Assembly (NCBI GenBank): GCA_024213275.1
Contig: JANAVG010000003.1
Location: 310,001-374,000 of the forward strand
DNA: 64,000 bases
Reading direction: 5' to 3'
Source: Rossellomorea sp. BNER
GTDB lineage: Bacteria > Bacillota > Bacilli > Bacillales > Bacillaceae_B
Shown: positions 9,901 to 18,684 of the stretch, piece by piece
Layout: each line of letters starts with the position of its first letter
Numbering within the stretch: position 1 is the stretch's first letter
Made by a program: the position numbers and the translations under genes
Notes under the pieces: generated by a model
Seen by the model: the letters and a program-made list of their open reading frames with translations, nothing else
Told to the model about the DNA's origin: nothing
Databases searched by the model: none

Positions 9901-9917
9901 GGTGCCAGGTACCACCT
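9901..9917. repeat. GTGCCAGG palindromic repeat, family A, divergent copy
   Basis: GGTGCCAGGTACCACC is a variant of the family core, directly after the Nudix stop codon. Confidence 0.5.
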
Positions 9918-9943
9918 GAAATTAGGCGAATGAAAAAAATTAA

Positions 9944-9979
9944 AGTCGTGAAATCATTACTGATTTCGCGGCTTTTTTT
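9944..9979 (+). terminator. Intrinsic terminator of the Nudix gene
   Basis: AGTCGTGAAATCA pairs with TGATTTCGCGGCT over a 4-base loop and is followed by T7. Confidence 0.85.
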
Positions 9980-9982
9980 AAT

Positions 9983-10036
9983 AAAGATTTTTCGGGCGGT
10001 GCCAGGCACGACCCGGATTTTGACGAAATTTGTCGT
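9983..10036. repeat. GTGCCAGGCAC palindromic repeat, family A
   Basis: AAGATTTTTCGGGCG, then GTGCCAGGCAC, then GACCCGG and TTTGACGAA. The same order of blocks is found at 13511-13555 and, inverted, at 14851-14894. Confidence 0.7.
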
Positions 10037-10159
10037 CTGTGTAATTTGAATGAAACTTTGGGAAAAAGCGGTAGATATGTAGGAGGTTTTTCTATAAAAT
10101 GAATGTATGACATTATTATTGATTTTTTAACAATATCACCCATAGAAAGGATTTTCTAG

Positions 10160-12343
10160 TTGAATAAAAAGAAGAAAAAGAAAAAAACCCATGTCCCGTT
10201 TAGGATGAATCTACTGTTTTTTGCCGTTTTTATATTATTCTCACTCTTAGTCATTCGTCTTGGTGTTGTTCAGATCGTCAAAGGAAGCGAATACAAAAAA
10301 GAGGTGGAGCGTACAGAAGATGTCATGGTACGAAATGGTACACCTCGTGGCAAAATTTATGATCGTTATGGGAATGTAATGGTTGATAATGTCCCATTAA
10401 ATGCCATTACCTATACGAGAGCACAATCTACTCAACCAACTGAAATGCTAAAGGTCGCTAAAAAGCTTGCTCCCCTTATTAAAATGGACACTGAGAAAAT
10501 CACCGATCGGGATCGTAAGGATTTTTGGTTGTTATCTAATCCTGAAAAAGCAAAAAAACTAGTATCACAAGAAGAACTAAAAAAATTAGATGCAAACGAA
10601 GAACTTACTAAGGATGATGTGAATAAAGAGGTGTATCAGCGACAACTCGAACGTATTACTGAAAAGGATATCAATTCATTTGACAATAATGAACTTGAAG
10701 TCCTTGCCATTTTCCGTGAATTTAATACGGGTTATGCGTTAACTCCACAAATTATTAAGAATAAAGGGGTAACCCTTGAGGAAATGGCTCGTGTGAGTGA
10801 ACATTTGGATCAGCTGCCTGGAGTAAACGTTACAACGGATTGGGAGCGAACCTATGTGTATGATGATACATTAAGAACGATCCTTGGGAATGTTTCTTCC
10901 TCTAGAGAAGGGCTTCCAAGCGAGTTAGTCAATTACTATACTGCACAAGGATATTCCCTTAACGACCGTGTTGGTACGAGCTATGTTGAATCTCAATATG
11001 AAGATGTTCTGCAAGGACAAAAGGAAAAAATAAAAAACATCACTAAAGATGGAAGTGTATTAGATACTCAATTAATCAGTGAAGGCTATCGTGGCAAGGA
11101 TGTAGTCCTGACCATTGATATGCGTTTGCAGAAAGAAATTGAAAAGATTGTGGAAGAAGAATTGTACGGACAAATTCAAAAAGGCTGGCAATCCCCATAC
11201 TTAGATCGGGCATTCGTTGTGATGATGGACCCGCATACCGGGGAGCTTTTAGCAATGGTTGGTAAAAAGTATGCGAAAAATTCTGAGACGGGTAAGTATG
11301 AAATGCAGGATTATGCTCTTGGAACGTTTACTACTTCATATGAAGCAGGATCAGCGGTAAAAGGTGCGACAGTATTGACTGGTTATATGACCGAGAATCT
11401 TTATCCTGGTGAAAGCTTATTAGATGAAGCAATTCAAATTAAGGATACACCAATAAAAACTTCATGGTTTTACAGAAATCTTGGCCCAACCTACATGAAT
11501 GATTTAAGGGCTCTAGAAAAATCATCCAATGCTTACATGTGGAAAGTAGCTTTTAGAATTGCTAATGCAACTTATATACCAAATCAGCCTATTGATATTG
11601 ATACAAAAGCCTTTGACACTTTCAGGGATCATTTCAGTCAATTTGGATTAGGTATAAAAACAGGAATCGATCTTCCATCTGAAACAGCAGGATATGAAGG
11701 AGAGGAAATGAAGCCCGGTTTATTAATGGATTTTGCTATTGGGCAATATGATACCTACACGCCAATTCAGCTTGTCCAATATGTATCAACGATTGCTAAT
11801 GGTGGAAGTCGAATTGAACCACATATTATGAAACAAGTCAGAGAACCGGATAATGATAAAGGGAGTCTTGGTCCGATTATTTATGAAAATGAACCAAATG
11901 TATTAAATAGAATTAATGCAACACCAGACGAGATTAATCAAGTTCAACGTGGATTTTACCGTGTCGCACATGGCAGTGAAGGAACGGCGAATAACTTTGC
12001 GAATGCTCCTTATGATGCAGCAGCAAAATCTGGTACAGCAGAGGCATTTTATAAAGGACCCAATATGGAAAAAGCAGTACCAACCTATAATACTACACTA
12101 ATCGGCTATGCTCCATATGATTCACCTGAAATTGCATTCTCCGTATTTGTCCCATGGTCGCATCAGGACAAAGATCCTTATGTAAACAAAGTCATAGCTA
12201 AGAGAGTTATGGACAAATACTTCGAACTCAAAAAGCAGTCTGATAAAGAAGGCCTTTTTGATGCAGCAGTTGAAAGCGAAGTTCGAAACGCAGATGAAGC
12301 AGAAGAGCTGCAAGAACACGAAAGACAAGAAAACAACGAATAA
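10160..12343 (+). CDS. Class B penicillin-binding protein (PbpA/PbpH-like transpeptidase)
   Basis: Start TTG 10160 follows AAAGGA by nine bases. The 727-residue product has a basic cytoplasmic tip and one membrane anchor (about residues 14-36). An N-terminal dimerisation domain with the conserved RGKIYDRYG follows, then a transpeptidase domain. The catalytic triad is complete: Ser398-Ala-Val-Lys401 (SxxK), Ser455-Ser-Asn457 (SxN) and Lys623-Ser-Gly-Thr (KSG). It cross-links peptidoglycan on the outer face of the membrane. Length and lack of PASTA repeats fit the PBP2a/PbpH elongation group of Bacillus rather than PbpB or SpoVD. It is monocistronic, with family A repeats on both sides. Confidence 0.92.
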   Translation: MNKKKKKKKTHVPFRMNLLFFAVFILFSLLVIRLGVVQIVKGSEYKKEVERTEDVMVRNGTPRGKIYDRYGNVMVDNVPLNAITYTRAQSTQPTEMLKVAKKLAPLIKMDTEKITDRDRKDFWLLSNPEKAKKLVSQEELKKLDANEELTKDDVNKEVYQRQLERITEKDINSFDNNELEVLAIFREFNTGYALTPQIIKNKGVTLEEMARVSEHLDQLPGVNVTTDWERTYVYDDTLRTILGNVSSSREGLPSELVNYYTAQGYSLNDRVGTSYVESQYEDVLQGQKEKIKNITKDGSVLDTQLISEGYRGKDVVLTIDMRLQKEIEKIVEEELYGQIQKGWQSPYLDRAFVVMMDPHTGELLAMVGKKYAKNSETGKYEMQDYALGTFTTSYEAGSAVKGATVLTGYMTENLYPGESLLDEAIQIKDTPIKTSWFYRNLGPTYMNDLRALEKSSNAYMWKVAFRIANATYIPNQPIDIDTKAFDTFRDHFSQFGLGIKTGIDLPSETAGYEGEEMKPGLLMDFAIGQYDTYTPIQLVQYVSTIANGGSRIEPHIMKQVREPDNDKGSLGPIIYENEPNVLNRINATPDEINQVQRGFYRVAHGSEGTANNFANAPYDAAAKSGTAEAFYKGPNMEKAVPTYNTTLIGYAPYDSPEIAFSVFVPWSHQDKDPYVNKVIAKRVMDKYFELKKQSDKEGLFDAAVESEVRNADEAEELQEHERQENNE

Positions 12344-12348
12344 CAAAG

Positions 12349-12377
12349 AAGCCGCTCAAAAAAAGAGCGGCTTTCTT
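12349..12377 (+). terminator. Intrinsic terminator of the PBP gene
   Basis: AAGCCGCTC pairs with GAGCGGCTT over an A-rich loop, then a T-rich tail. Confidence 0.85.
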
Positions 12378-12397
12378 ATAAAATGGAATAAAGAAAA

Positions 12398-12424
12398 TTC
12401 GGGTCGTGCCAGGCACGACCCGAA
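12398..12424. repeat. GTGCCAGGCAC palindromic repeat, family A, perfect copy
   Basis: Two perfect 13-base arms (TTCGGGTCGTGCC and its complement) flank a single central A. TGTCGAA follows, as in the other copies. Confidence 0.8.
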
Positions 12425-12540
12425 ATATGTCGAACTTGATTTCTAGTTGAAGAGATAAAAGAATCTGTCCGAGGAAAGCAAGGAATGACAGGTAATGTGT
12501 TGGTTGTAGCATTAAGATTGAATCAGAGAGGATGGATGGG

Positions 12541-13401
12541 ATGGAGGCTTTTCAACGATTTAACGACAGCATCACGTATATTGAAGATCACCTTGACCGT
12601 GAAATCGATATCGATGAGGTGGCTACGGTGGCTTGCGTTTCAAAGTTCCATTATCATCGAATGTTCAATATGTTAACGGGTTTTACAACTGGTGAGTATA
12701 TTCGAAATCGCCGATTGACTCTTGCTGCCCAAGAGCTTTCTGGATCACAAAGTAAGGTCATTGATGTGGCTTTGAAATACGGATACGAAACACCTGAATC
12801 TTTCTCGAAAGCGTTCCGAAGGGCACATGGGGTTAGTCCGTCTCAGGTCAAGGTTCAGGGCATACAATTGAAGGCTTTCCCGCGTCTATCCTTTCAAATT
12901 CAATTAAAAGGAGCAGAGGAAATGAACTACAAAATTGAAGAAAGACCTAGTTTTAAAGTAATAGGGAATGGGATTCGTACGAGTATGGCTAACGGAGAAA
13001 ACCAAAAAAATATCACCAATTTTTGGATTGAATCGCATCAGAATGGTTCAGTAAAAGAATTAGAGCGTCATATGGGTGATTTAGGGGTGCTTGGAGTATG
13101 CATGGACTTTGATCATGAGGCTGAGGAGATTACTTACCTTATAGCCGTTGAAAAAGGAAAAAGTGAAGTGGATAAAAAGTATATAGAGAAGGAGATCCCT
13201 GCAGCAACATGGGCAATATTCGAGTCTATTGGAGCAATGCCTGATGCGATTCAAAATGTCTGGGACAGGATCTACTCAGAATGGTTTCCATCCACAGGTT
13301 ACGAGCAAGCAGATGGTCCACAACTAGAAGTCTACCCTGCAGAGGATGCATATGCTGATGACTACCGATGCGAAGTATGGATTCCGATCAAAAAGAAATA
13401 A
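12541..13401 (+). CDS. AraC-family regulator with GyrI-like effector domain
   Basis: ATG 12541 is preferred over 12532, which abuts the ribosome site AGAGAGG. The 286-residue product has an N-terminal AraC-type double helix-turn-helix, with RNRRLTLAAQEL and the signature KYGYETPESFSKAFRRAHG before residue 105. About 160 residues of GyrI-like/SRPBCC-type ligand-binding domain follow, ending in WIPIKKK. This layout (MarA-like HTH plus GyrI domain) is typical of small-molecule-sensing activators. A paralogue of the same architecture lies at 45993-46868. No obvious target gene is adjacent. Confidence 0.9.
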   Translation: MEAFQRFNDSITYIEDHLDREIDIDEVATVACVSKFHYHRMFNMLTGFTTGEYIRNRRLTLAAQELSGSQSKVIDVALKYGYETPESFSKAFRRAHGVSPSQVKVQGIQLKAFPRLSFQIQLKGAEEMNYKIEERPSFKVIGNGIRTSMANGENQKNITNFWIESHQNGSVKELERHMGDLGVLGVCMDFDHEAEEITYLIAVEKGKSEVDKKYIEKEIPAATWAIFESIGAMPDAIQNVWDRIYSEWFPSTGYEQADGPQLEVYPAEDAYADDYRCEVWIPIKKK

Positions 13402-13430
13402 TGAAAAGGTCTTTCCGAATTAGAAGTAAT

Positions 13431-13470
13431 AAGAAGAAGCCTGTGGATAAATCCACAGGCTTCTTCTTAT
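13431..13470. terminator. Bidirectional terminator-like hairpin
   Basis: A perfect 18-bp stem (13431-13448 with 13451-13468) and a 2-base loop. Its distal arm ends in TTCTTCTT. Confidence 0.75.
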
Positions 13471-13510
13471 TAGTAGGAAATCGATCAATAAGATAGAATA
13501 GTATAAAATA

Positions 13511-13555
13511 AAGATTTTTCGACGCGTGCCAGGCACGACCCGGTTTTTGTCGAAT
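13511..13555. repeat. GTGCCAGGCAC palindromic repeat, family A
   Basis: AAGATTTTTCGACGC, GTGCCAGGCAC, GACCCGG, TTTTTGTCGAA. It ends only about ten bases before the CHY gene start, next to its ribosome site. Confidence 0.75.
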
Positions 13556-13566
13556 GGAGGGTATTT

Positions 13567-13896
13567 ATGGTGGTTATTCATGGTGTGGCTGTGAAAGGGG
13601 TCGAGGTGGATTCGGAGACCCGTTGCAAGCATTATCATACGGAGAGGGATATTATTGCGATAAAGTTTAAATGCTGTGATATTTATTATCCATGTCATCT
13701 TTGTCACGAGGAGACAGCTGGGCACAAGGCAATGACTTGGTCAAAGGAAGAATGGGACGAAAAAGCTATTTTATGCGGTGAATGTGGTAAGGAACTAACC
13801 ATTAACGAATATATGAATTCTGAGTCCATCTGTCCGAACTGTTATGCATCGTTTAATCCAGGCTGCCAGCTTCATTATCATTTGTATTTTGATTAG
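13567..13896 (+). CDS. CHY-type zinc finger protein
   Basis: ATG 13567 follows GGAGGG. The 109-residue product has the CHY-finger pattern of paired Cys and His. It shows CKHYH near residue 20, CCDIYYPCHLCHEE near 36-49, CGECGKE near 70, CPNC near 89 and a terminal CQLHYH. It should bind about three zinc ions. In eukaryotes the domain occurs in Hot13/Pirh2; bacterial stand-alone copies have no settled role. It is monocistronic, between a family A repeat and a shared terminator. Confidence 0.9.
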   Translation: MVVIHGVAVKGVEVDSETRCKHYHTERDIIAIKFKCCDIYYPCHLCHEETAGHKAMTWSKEEWDEKAILCGECGKELTINEYMNSESICPNCYASFNPGCQLHYHLYFD

Positions 13897-13942
13897 TGAA
13901 TTTTTGTGGGGTAATAATGAATGGATGTTAAGAATCCAACAA

Positions 13943-13968
13943 AAAAGCAGCCATCCTTGGCTGCTTTT
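13943..13968. terminator. Bidirectional terminator between the CHY and lipoprotein genes
   Basis: AAAAGCAGCCA pairs with TGGCTGCTTTT over TCCT, with T-rich tails on both strands and genes converging on it. Confidence 0.9.
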
Positions 13969-13971
13969 CCA

Positions 13972-14748
13972 TTAAATCAATACTTCAACTTTTGCATCTT
14001 TTTTCAAGTTTTCAACATGTTGAACAATTTTTTCTTGCTTTTTCTGGTTTTCTAGTTGCCCTTTAATCGTTTCCTTCACTTCTTCATATTTAGGCGCTTC
14101 TTGACCTGCCGCTTTAGCTTGTTCTGCCATTTGGTCGTATTGCTTCTTCATTTCTTCTTCTTTTACTTCTCCTGCTGAAATTTCTTTATCCATATACTTT
14201 GTATACTGAATGTTTTCAGCAATTTGAACTTTTAATTGGTCTTCGGTCAAATTATTTTCTTTTAGTACTTTTTCAAATTGACCTTTTTCTTTGTATTGCT
14301 CTTTCAACTTTTCAAGTTCTTTGTTTACTTCATCAGCAGAGGCAGAGTAACCTTTTTTCTCTGCGTCTTGTAGAAGTAATGTTTGTCCTACAAGGCTATC
14401 GATCACTTGTTCTTTTACTTGTTTTGCCGTTTCTTTTGATGTTGGATCTTGTCCCATTTGAGCATATTGCATTTGCAATTGATTAAGAAGAGTATTGTAG
14501 TCACTGCCAAGAAGTTCTTCATCATTAACGATGGCCACTTTTTCATCTTCTTTTAGTTTTTGCTCATCCATTTTCTTTTGCATTTCTTCCATCTGTTTTT
14601 TTGCGTCTTCTTCAGATTTAGCTGTTTCTTCTTGTTTGTTTTCTTTATTTTTATCATCTTTTTTTACTTCTTCATTTCCTCCACAGGCAGCTAACACAAC
14701 AATCACTAAACCTGTAAGAAGGGTTACCAACATTTTTTTCATTTTCAT
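13972..14748 (-). CDS. SurA-like lipoprotein (PrsA-related, apparently without PPIase domain)
   Basis: The 258-residue product begins with a lipoprotein signal peptide ending in the lipobox VVLAAC, so it should be anchored to the outer face of the membrane. A low-complexity Lys/Glu linker (about residues 27-70) leads to a SurA_N-like chaperone region (VAIVNDEELLGSDYNTLLNQ and following helices) rich in Gln and Lys. Unlike PrsA, I see no parvulin block, so it may be a holdase rather than an isomerase. ATG 14748 follows AAGGAG. It is monocistronic. Confidence 0.8.
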   Translation of the reverse strand: MKMKKMLVTLLTGLVIVVLAACGGNEEVKKDDKNKENKQEETAKSEEDAKKQMEEMQKKMDEQKLKEDEKVAIVNDEELLGSDYNTLLNQLQMQYAQMGQDPTSKETAKQVKEQVIDSLVGQTLLLQDAEKKGYSASADEVNKELEKLKEQYKEKGQFEKVLKENNLTEDQLKVQIAENIQYTKYMDKEISAGEVKEEEMKKQYDQMAEQAKAAGQEAPKYEEVKETIKGQLENQKKQEKIVQHVENLKKDAKVEVLI

Positions 14749-14850
14749 AAGAAATGAACTCCTTTCTATAACCTCTTTGAATTTTTGTGAGAGGTTACTG
14801 AAAAATCACTTAATGCGGATTGTACATCATAATCACAAAAAAAGAAAGTG

Positions 14851-14894
14851 ATTCGACAAAACTCGGGGCGTGCCTGGCACGACCCGCTTTTTTA
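14851..14894. repeat. GTGCCTGGCAC palindromic repeat, family A, inverted copy
   Basis: Inverted relative to 13511-13555: ATTCGACAAAACTCGGG, CGTGCCTGGCACG, ACCCGC, TTTTTT. It lies in the 14749-15202 gap, which otherwise holds AT-rich promoter DNA for the two flanking divergent genes. Confidence 0.7.
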
Positions 14895-15202
14895 TGGATA
14901 GGGACCTTTGGCTTGTTTAGTGGGAGGAAAGCGCGGTTTGGCGCACTTTTTTGGTGAAGTTGGTTTGTTTTTGTACTTTTTGTGACAATTACTTTAATCT
15001 ATTTTGGGATTTCATTCCTATATGATATAGTAATTTGGTCCAAACGGAGCAATTATCGAAAAATACACTTAATTTTACTTGCAGTCATCTCTAGTAAAAT
15101 ATTTTCCAATGAAGATTCTCTTAAATATTGTTAAATTAAAATAAACGATAGAAAATAGACATATAAATAGGGTAAGAAATGAAGTAGAAAGTAGGCTTTG
15201 GT

Positions 15203-15766
15203 ATGATAGAGCTTTGGAGACAGTTTAGTTGGGTTATCCCCATCATGGCACTAGCTACAGCCACATTGATAGTAGTCGTCTATATATGGAAGCAGAGAAA
15301 GGGTGTCGTCCGTTGGATTGATCTCATCCCAATTTTGTTCACTCTTATTTCTCTTGGAGGCATTTTTCTTATAACGCTTTCACCGCTCGTTCCAGGTGTT
15401 GCCATCCAGGGGGAGACAAATTTCCAACCCTTTGACAATCTTAAACTAAATCTCGTCTATCGAAACCATCTCGATGTACCGATCAGAAACCTGTCGGCAA
15501 ACATTGCTCTTTTCATACCATTCGCATTTTTCTATGCTTGGTGGGTAAGAAAAGGGAAATGGATTATTATCAAAACAACTATTGTTGGTTCATTTCTATC
15601 ACTGTTTATTGAATTTGCTCAATACCAGCTACCACTCGGACGTTCCACTGATATTGATGATTGGATCATGAATACGCTTGGAACGATAGTAGGAGCTATT
15701 CTCTTAGTAATCATATTAAAGTTATACCGTAAAGGGATTATTTATAATAACAGTAAGAGCGCTTGA
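15203..15766 (+). CDS. VanZ-family membrane protein
   Basis: A 187-residue product with about five membrane segments. Features typical of VanZ-like proteins are FLITLSP near residue 60, NIALFIPFAFFYAWW near 100-114, and the acidic TDIDDWIMNTLGTIVG near 152-167. VanZ gives low-level teicoplanin resistance in enterococci, but chromosomal relatives in Bacillus have no proven function. ATG 15203 has only a weak ribosome site. Confidence 0.85.
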   Translation: MIELWRQFSWVIPIMALATATLIVVVYIWKQRKGVVRWIDLIPILFTLISLGGIFLITLSPLVPGVAIQGETNFQPFDNLKLNLVYRNHLDVPIRNLSANIALFIPFAFFYAWWVRKGKWIIIKTTIVGSFLSLFIEFAQYQLPLGRSTDIDDWIMNTLGTIVGAILLVIILKLYRKGIIYNNSKSA

Positions 15767-15787
15767 ACTACTTCAAGCGCTTTTTTA
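15758..15787. terminator. Intrinsic terminator after the VanZ-like gene
   Basis: AGCGCTTGAA pairs with TTCAAGCGCT over a 4-base loop, followed by TTTTTT. Confidence 0.88.
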
Positions 15788-15817
15788 CATCGGTTGCATT
15801 TTTTTCTTAACAAACAT

Positions 15818-16183
15818 TTAGTGCAACTTTTGGGGAAACTTTAACGGGGTATCAATTGTCCGCTGATCTTGATATCCACGATAGGACACCACTTTGTGAT
15901 CATCCGTATGAACATCAAGTTCCAATATATGATGACCCCTGGTTTCTAAGTAATATTGGATATTCTCGGATTCCAAATGGTAATGAGTGAAGGTGAGACC
16001 TAGATATTCTTTAGTGCTCTTGTCTGTATTAGGATGCGCTTGGATGAATTCAGCTAATTGATTCACAGTGGCTGATGGAGTTCCGGTAATAGCAAATAGC
16101 TTTTCTCTTACATAAGTATTAGCTTGATAATAGGTCGATTTAGCCGATTCTACAAAGTTATTCAAATAGCCGTCCACGATCAT
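15818..16183 (-). CDS. Hypothetical protein (121 residues)
   Basis: Start ATG 16183 follows GGGGGT; the upstream extension to 16237 has no ribosome site. The product is soluble, has no cysteine or membrane segment, and ends in FPQKLH. The middle (LTFTHYHLESENIQYYLETR) suggests a mixed alpha/beta fold. I do not recognise the family. Upstream, 16184-16518 holds no convincing gene, only a 20-codon open stretch (16285-16347, MPATDEAIKAIGSMYQQVPQ) with a purine-rich AAAGGGGG too far ahead, perhaps a gene remnant. Confidence 0.6.
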   Translation of the reverse strand: MIVDGYLNNFVESAKSTYYQANTYVREKLFAITGTPSATVNQLAEFIQAHPNTDKSTKEYLGLTFTHYHLESENIQYYLETRGHHILELDVHTDDHKVVSYRGYQDQRTIDTPLKFPQKLH

Positions 16184-16518
16184 ACCCCCATAAAATATAT
16201 TTATAAGTTTTATTGTTTGTTTTTTTCTCCGTACCATTCAAATAAGATATATTAAAGGGGGTTCAGACACAATATTATCCATTAATGCCAGCAACGGATG
16301 AAGCCATAAAGGCAATTGGATCCATGTATCAGCAGGTTCCTCAGTGATTATTCATCAAAATTTTGAGTCTAAACTAGGTTTGCACTTGAAAATTAGGTGC
16401 ATAAAAAGAGAATTTAACAAATGAATGATGAAAGAGTTCAAACCAAACAGATACTCAACCATATAAAAAACACAACTGTTCAATGCTGAATAGTTGTGTT
16501 TTTTCATAAAGCAAGGTT

Positions 16519-17577
16519 TTACATTAATACGATAAAATAAGTAATAGTAGAAAGAACAATAGAGGTAATGCCCATAGCGATTAAAGGCTTAAATGCTTTT
16601 GTTCTAAGGTCTCGAAGGCTGACATTAAGACCGAGTCCAACCATTGCCGCCGTTAAACACCATGTTGTAATCGAAGAAATCCCATCGATTATGCCGGCAG
16701 ATAGGTTGATGGTATTTCCTAATACATAACTACCAAATAGGCTCATAATAAGAAATCCGATAAGAAACCATGGAAATTCAATTTTATTTTGATTATCTTC
16801 TGTGTCTTTCTTTTTTGTTTTCATCCAATACATCAAGACAAAGCAAAGGGGGACTAGTAGGAATACTCTACCTAATTTGGCTAGCAATCCAATAGCGAGC
16901 GCTTCTTCGCCTCCTGGGGCCGTTGCTAAAGCAACATGTGCAATCTCATGCAAACTTATTCCTGACCAGACCCCATAATCAAGGGGAGATAACGGTAATA
17001 TTGGGCGTAAAAGCGTATACGATAGAGCAAAAACCGTCCCTACCAATGCAATAATTCCTACACCGATTGCTGTGTCCTCATCTTTTGACTTGATTATGGG
17101 TGCCACAGCCGCAATAGCTGCAGCTCCACAAACCCCTGTACCAATTCCAAGAAGTAGTGAGATGTTCTTATCTGCTTTCAGTAATTTGGCCAACCATACT
17201 GTGACCACTATGGCAAAAAGAATGACTCCGGCATCTTTAATTAGTAATTCCAGTCCATCATGTACTACAGTATTAATATTTAATTTTAACCCGTATAAAA
17301 TGATCGCCAATCTTAGTAAATGTTTGGACGAAAAAGCGATGCCTTTCCGAAGTGCTTCAGGATACCCCCATATTTGCCGGTATAGAATGGCAATTATGAT
17401 TGCAGATGCCAGTTGACCCACATGATCAAAACCAGGTGTCTTAGACAATAAGTAACCGAGAAAAGAGATGGCGAAGGTAAAAAGAATACCACCTAGCCAT
17501 CTGTATATCGAAAAAGGTCGTGGTTTAGGGCTAGGGGGTTCATTTAGGATTAGTTCCTTGCTACTCATGTTTGTCAT
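16519..17577 (-). CDS. YeiH-family putative sulfate/anion exporter (PSE family)
   Basis: Start ATG 17577 follows TGGAGGGAAAG; upstream in-frame codons are noncoding leader. The 352-residue product has about ten membrane segments. The conserved blocks are LRLAIILYGLKLN near residue 85, GIGTGVCGAAAIAAVAPI near 140-157, and SGISLHEIAHVALA near 203. YeiH-type proteins are proposed exporters of sulfate, sulfite or related anions; the function is not well proven. A LysR gene is divergent, with a 115-bp shared gap, and is its likely regulator (compare YeiE/YeiH of enterobacteria). Confidence 0.88.
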   Translation of the reverse strand: MTNMSSKELILNEPPSPKPRPFSIYRWLGGILFTFAISFLGYLLSKTPGFDHVGQLASAIIIAILYRQIWGYPEALRKGIAFSSKHLLRLAIILYGLKLNINTVVHDGLELLIKDAGVILFAIVVTVWLAKLLKADKNISLLLGIGTGVCGAAAIAAVAPIIKSKDEDTAIGVGIIALVGTVFALSYTLLRPILPLSPLDYGVWSGISLHEIAHVALATAPGGEEALAIGLLAKLGRVFLLVPLCFVLMYWMKTKKKDTEDNQNKIEFPWFLIGFLIMSLFGSYVLGNTINLSAGIIDGISSITTWCLTAAMVGLGLNVSLRDLRTKAFKPLIAMGITSIVLSTITYFIVLM

Positions 17578-17692
17578 TTTCTTTCCCTCCAATATTTCCT
17601 TCTCTATTAGAGTAAGATAGTATTGTGAATAAGGAAAATAATAATTTCGTATGTTCATCATAAGTAAATTTATATACATGAGGTGAGATTTA

Positions 17693-18562
17693 ATGGATCA
17701 ACAGCTCCAAGTATTTGTAACAGTTGTCGAGAAAAAGAATTTTTCACATGCAGCAGAAGAATTACACATGACACAGCCTGCAGTGAGTCAATATGTAAAG
17801 TTATTTGAACAAAGATATGGAGTGAAATTATTAGAAAGGAGTAATAAATTTGTTAGACTGAATAAAGCAGGTGAAATGGTCTATCATCACGCCAAAGAAA
17901 TACTAGCCCTCTATTCAAAAATGAAATATTTAGTTGATGACCTGACATCTAATGCGAATGGTACAATTAAAATGGGGGCTAGTTATACTTATGGTGAGTA
18001 TGAATTACCCGCTATTATTGGGAAAATGCATAAACTCTATCCTTTAATCGAACCAAATATATTCATCGGGAATACGACAGAAGTTGTAAGCTTGGTTAAG
18101 TCCCATGAGCTTGATGTAGGACTTGTGGAAGGAGAAGTAACGGATTCAACCTTACAAATCGATCCATTTGCAGAAGACATGATGTGCATTGTCATGCCTA
18201 AAGATCATCCTTTAATACAAGGTAGGAAAGAATTAGCTTTTTCAGATTTGGCAAATGAAACATGGATTGTAAGAGAACGGGGTTCAGGAACTAGGAGAGT
18301 AGCGGATAAGCTTTTTGATTCATATGAATATAAGCCTGATAAAATTTTAGAATTTGGAAGTATTCAATTAATAAAATCTGCCGTTGAATCAGGATTAGGC
18401 ATTAGTATCTTATCAGAATCGGCCATAAAAAAAGAGCTGTCTATTGGATCACTTGAATCTATTCATTTAGAGGATTTCGTCATTAAGAGAAATTTCTCCA
18501 TAGTACTTAATTCACCATTCCAAACGAAAGCATTAGAAGTATTCTTGAGTCTATTGAGATAA
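17693..18562 (+). CDS. LysR-family transcriptional regulator of the YeiH-type exporter
   Basis: A 289-residue product with a winged HTH at the N-terminus (NFSHAAEELHMTQPAVSQYV, residues 17-36). The usual two-lobe co-inducer domain follows, with VESGLGISILSESA near 243-256. ATG 17693 follows GAGGTGAG. It is transcribed away from the exporter gene, and the shared gap should hold its operator. By fold and context it resembles CysL/YeiE-type regulators, which sense sulfur or sulfite status; that comparison is inference. Confidence 0.9.
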   Translation: MDQQLQVFVTVVEKKNFSHAAEELHMTQPAVSQYVKLFEQRYGVKLLERSNKFVRLNKAGEMVYHHAKEILALYSKMKYLVDDLTSNANGTIKMGASYTYGEYELPAIIGKMHKLYPLIEPNIFIGNTTEVVSLVKSHELDVGLVEGEVTDSTLQIDPFAEDMMCIVMPKDHPLIQGRKELAFSDLANETWIVRERGSGTRRVADKLFDSYEYKPDKILEFGSIQLIKSAVESGLGISILSESAIKKELSIGSLESIHLEDFVIKRNFSIVLNSPFQTKALEVFLSLLR

Positions 18563-18582
18563 CCTGATTAAATTCAATAAAT

Positions 18583-18622
18583 AGTGTCTGGAAGCAAGAA
18601 TGGAAAATAACTTCCAGACACT
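18583..18622. terminator. Bidirectional terminator
   Basis: AGTGTCTGGAAG pairs perfectly with CTTCCAGACACT across a 16-base loop, between two convergent genes. Confidence 0.75.
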
Positions 18623-18684
18623 TTGGGTTCATCTATTTATAGTAAACGAAATATGGATTCGACTTTGAAATTAATATTCTCCGC

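Noticed and set aside
9940-10143. Minus-strand 67-residue frame
   Set aside because: It spans a terminator and a family A repeat and has no ribosome site; composition is that of noncoding DNA.
16285-16347. 20-codon open stretch with a purine-rich region upstream
   Set aside because: The ribosome-like AAAGGGGG is about 24 bases from the ATG, too far; no protein can be assigned.
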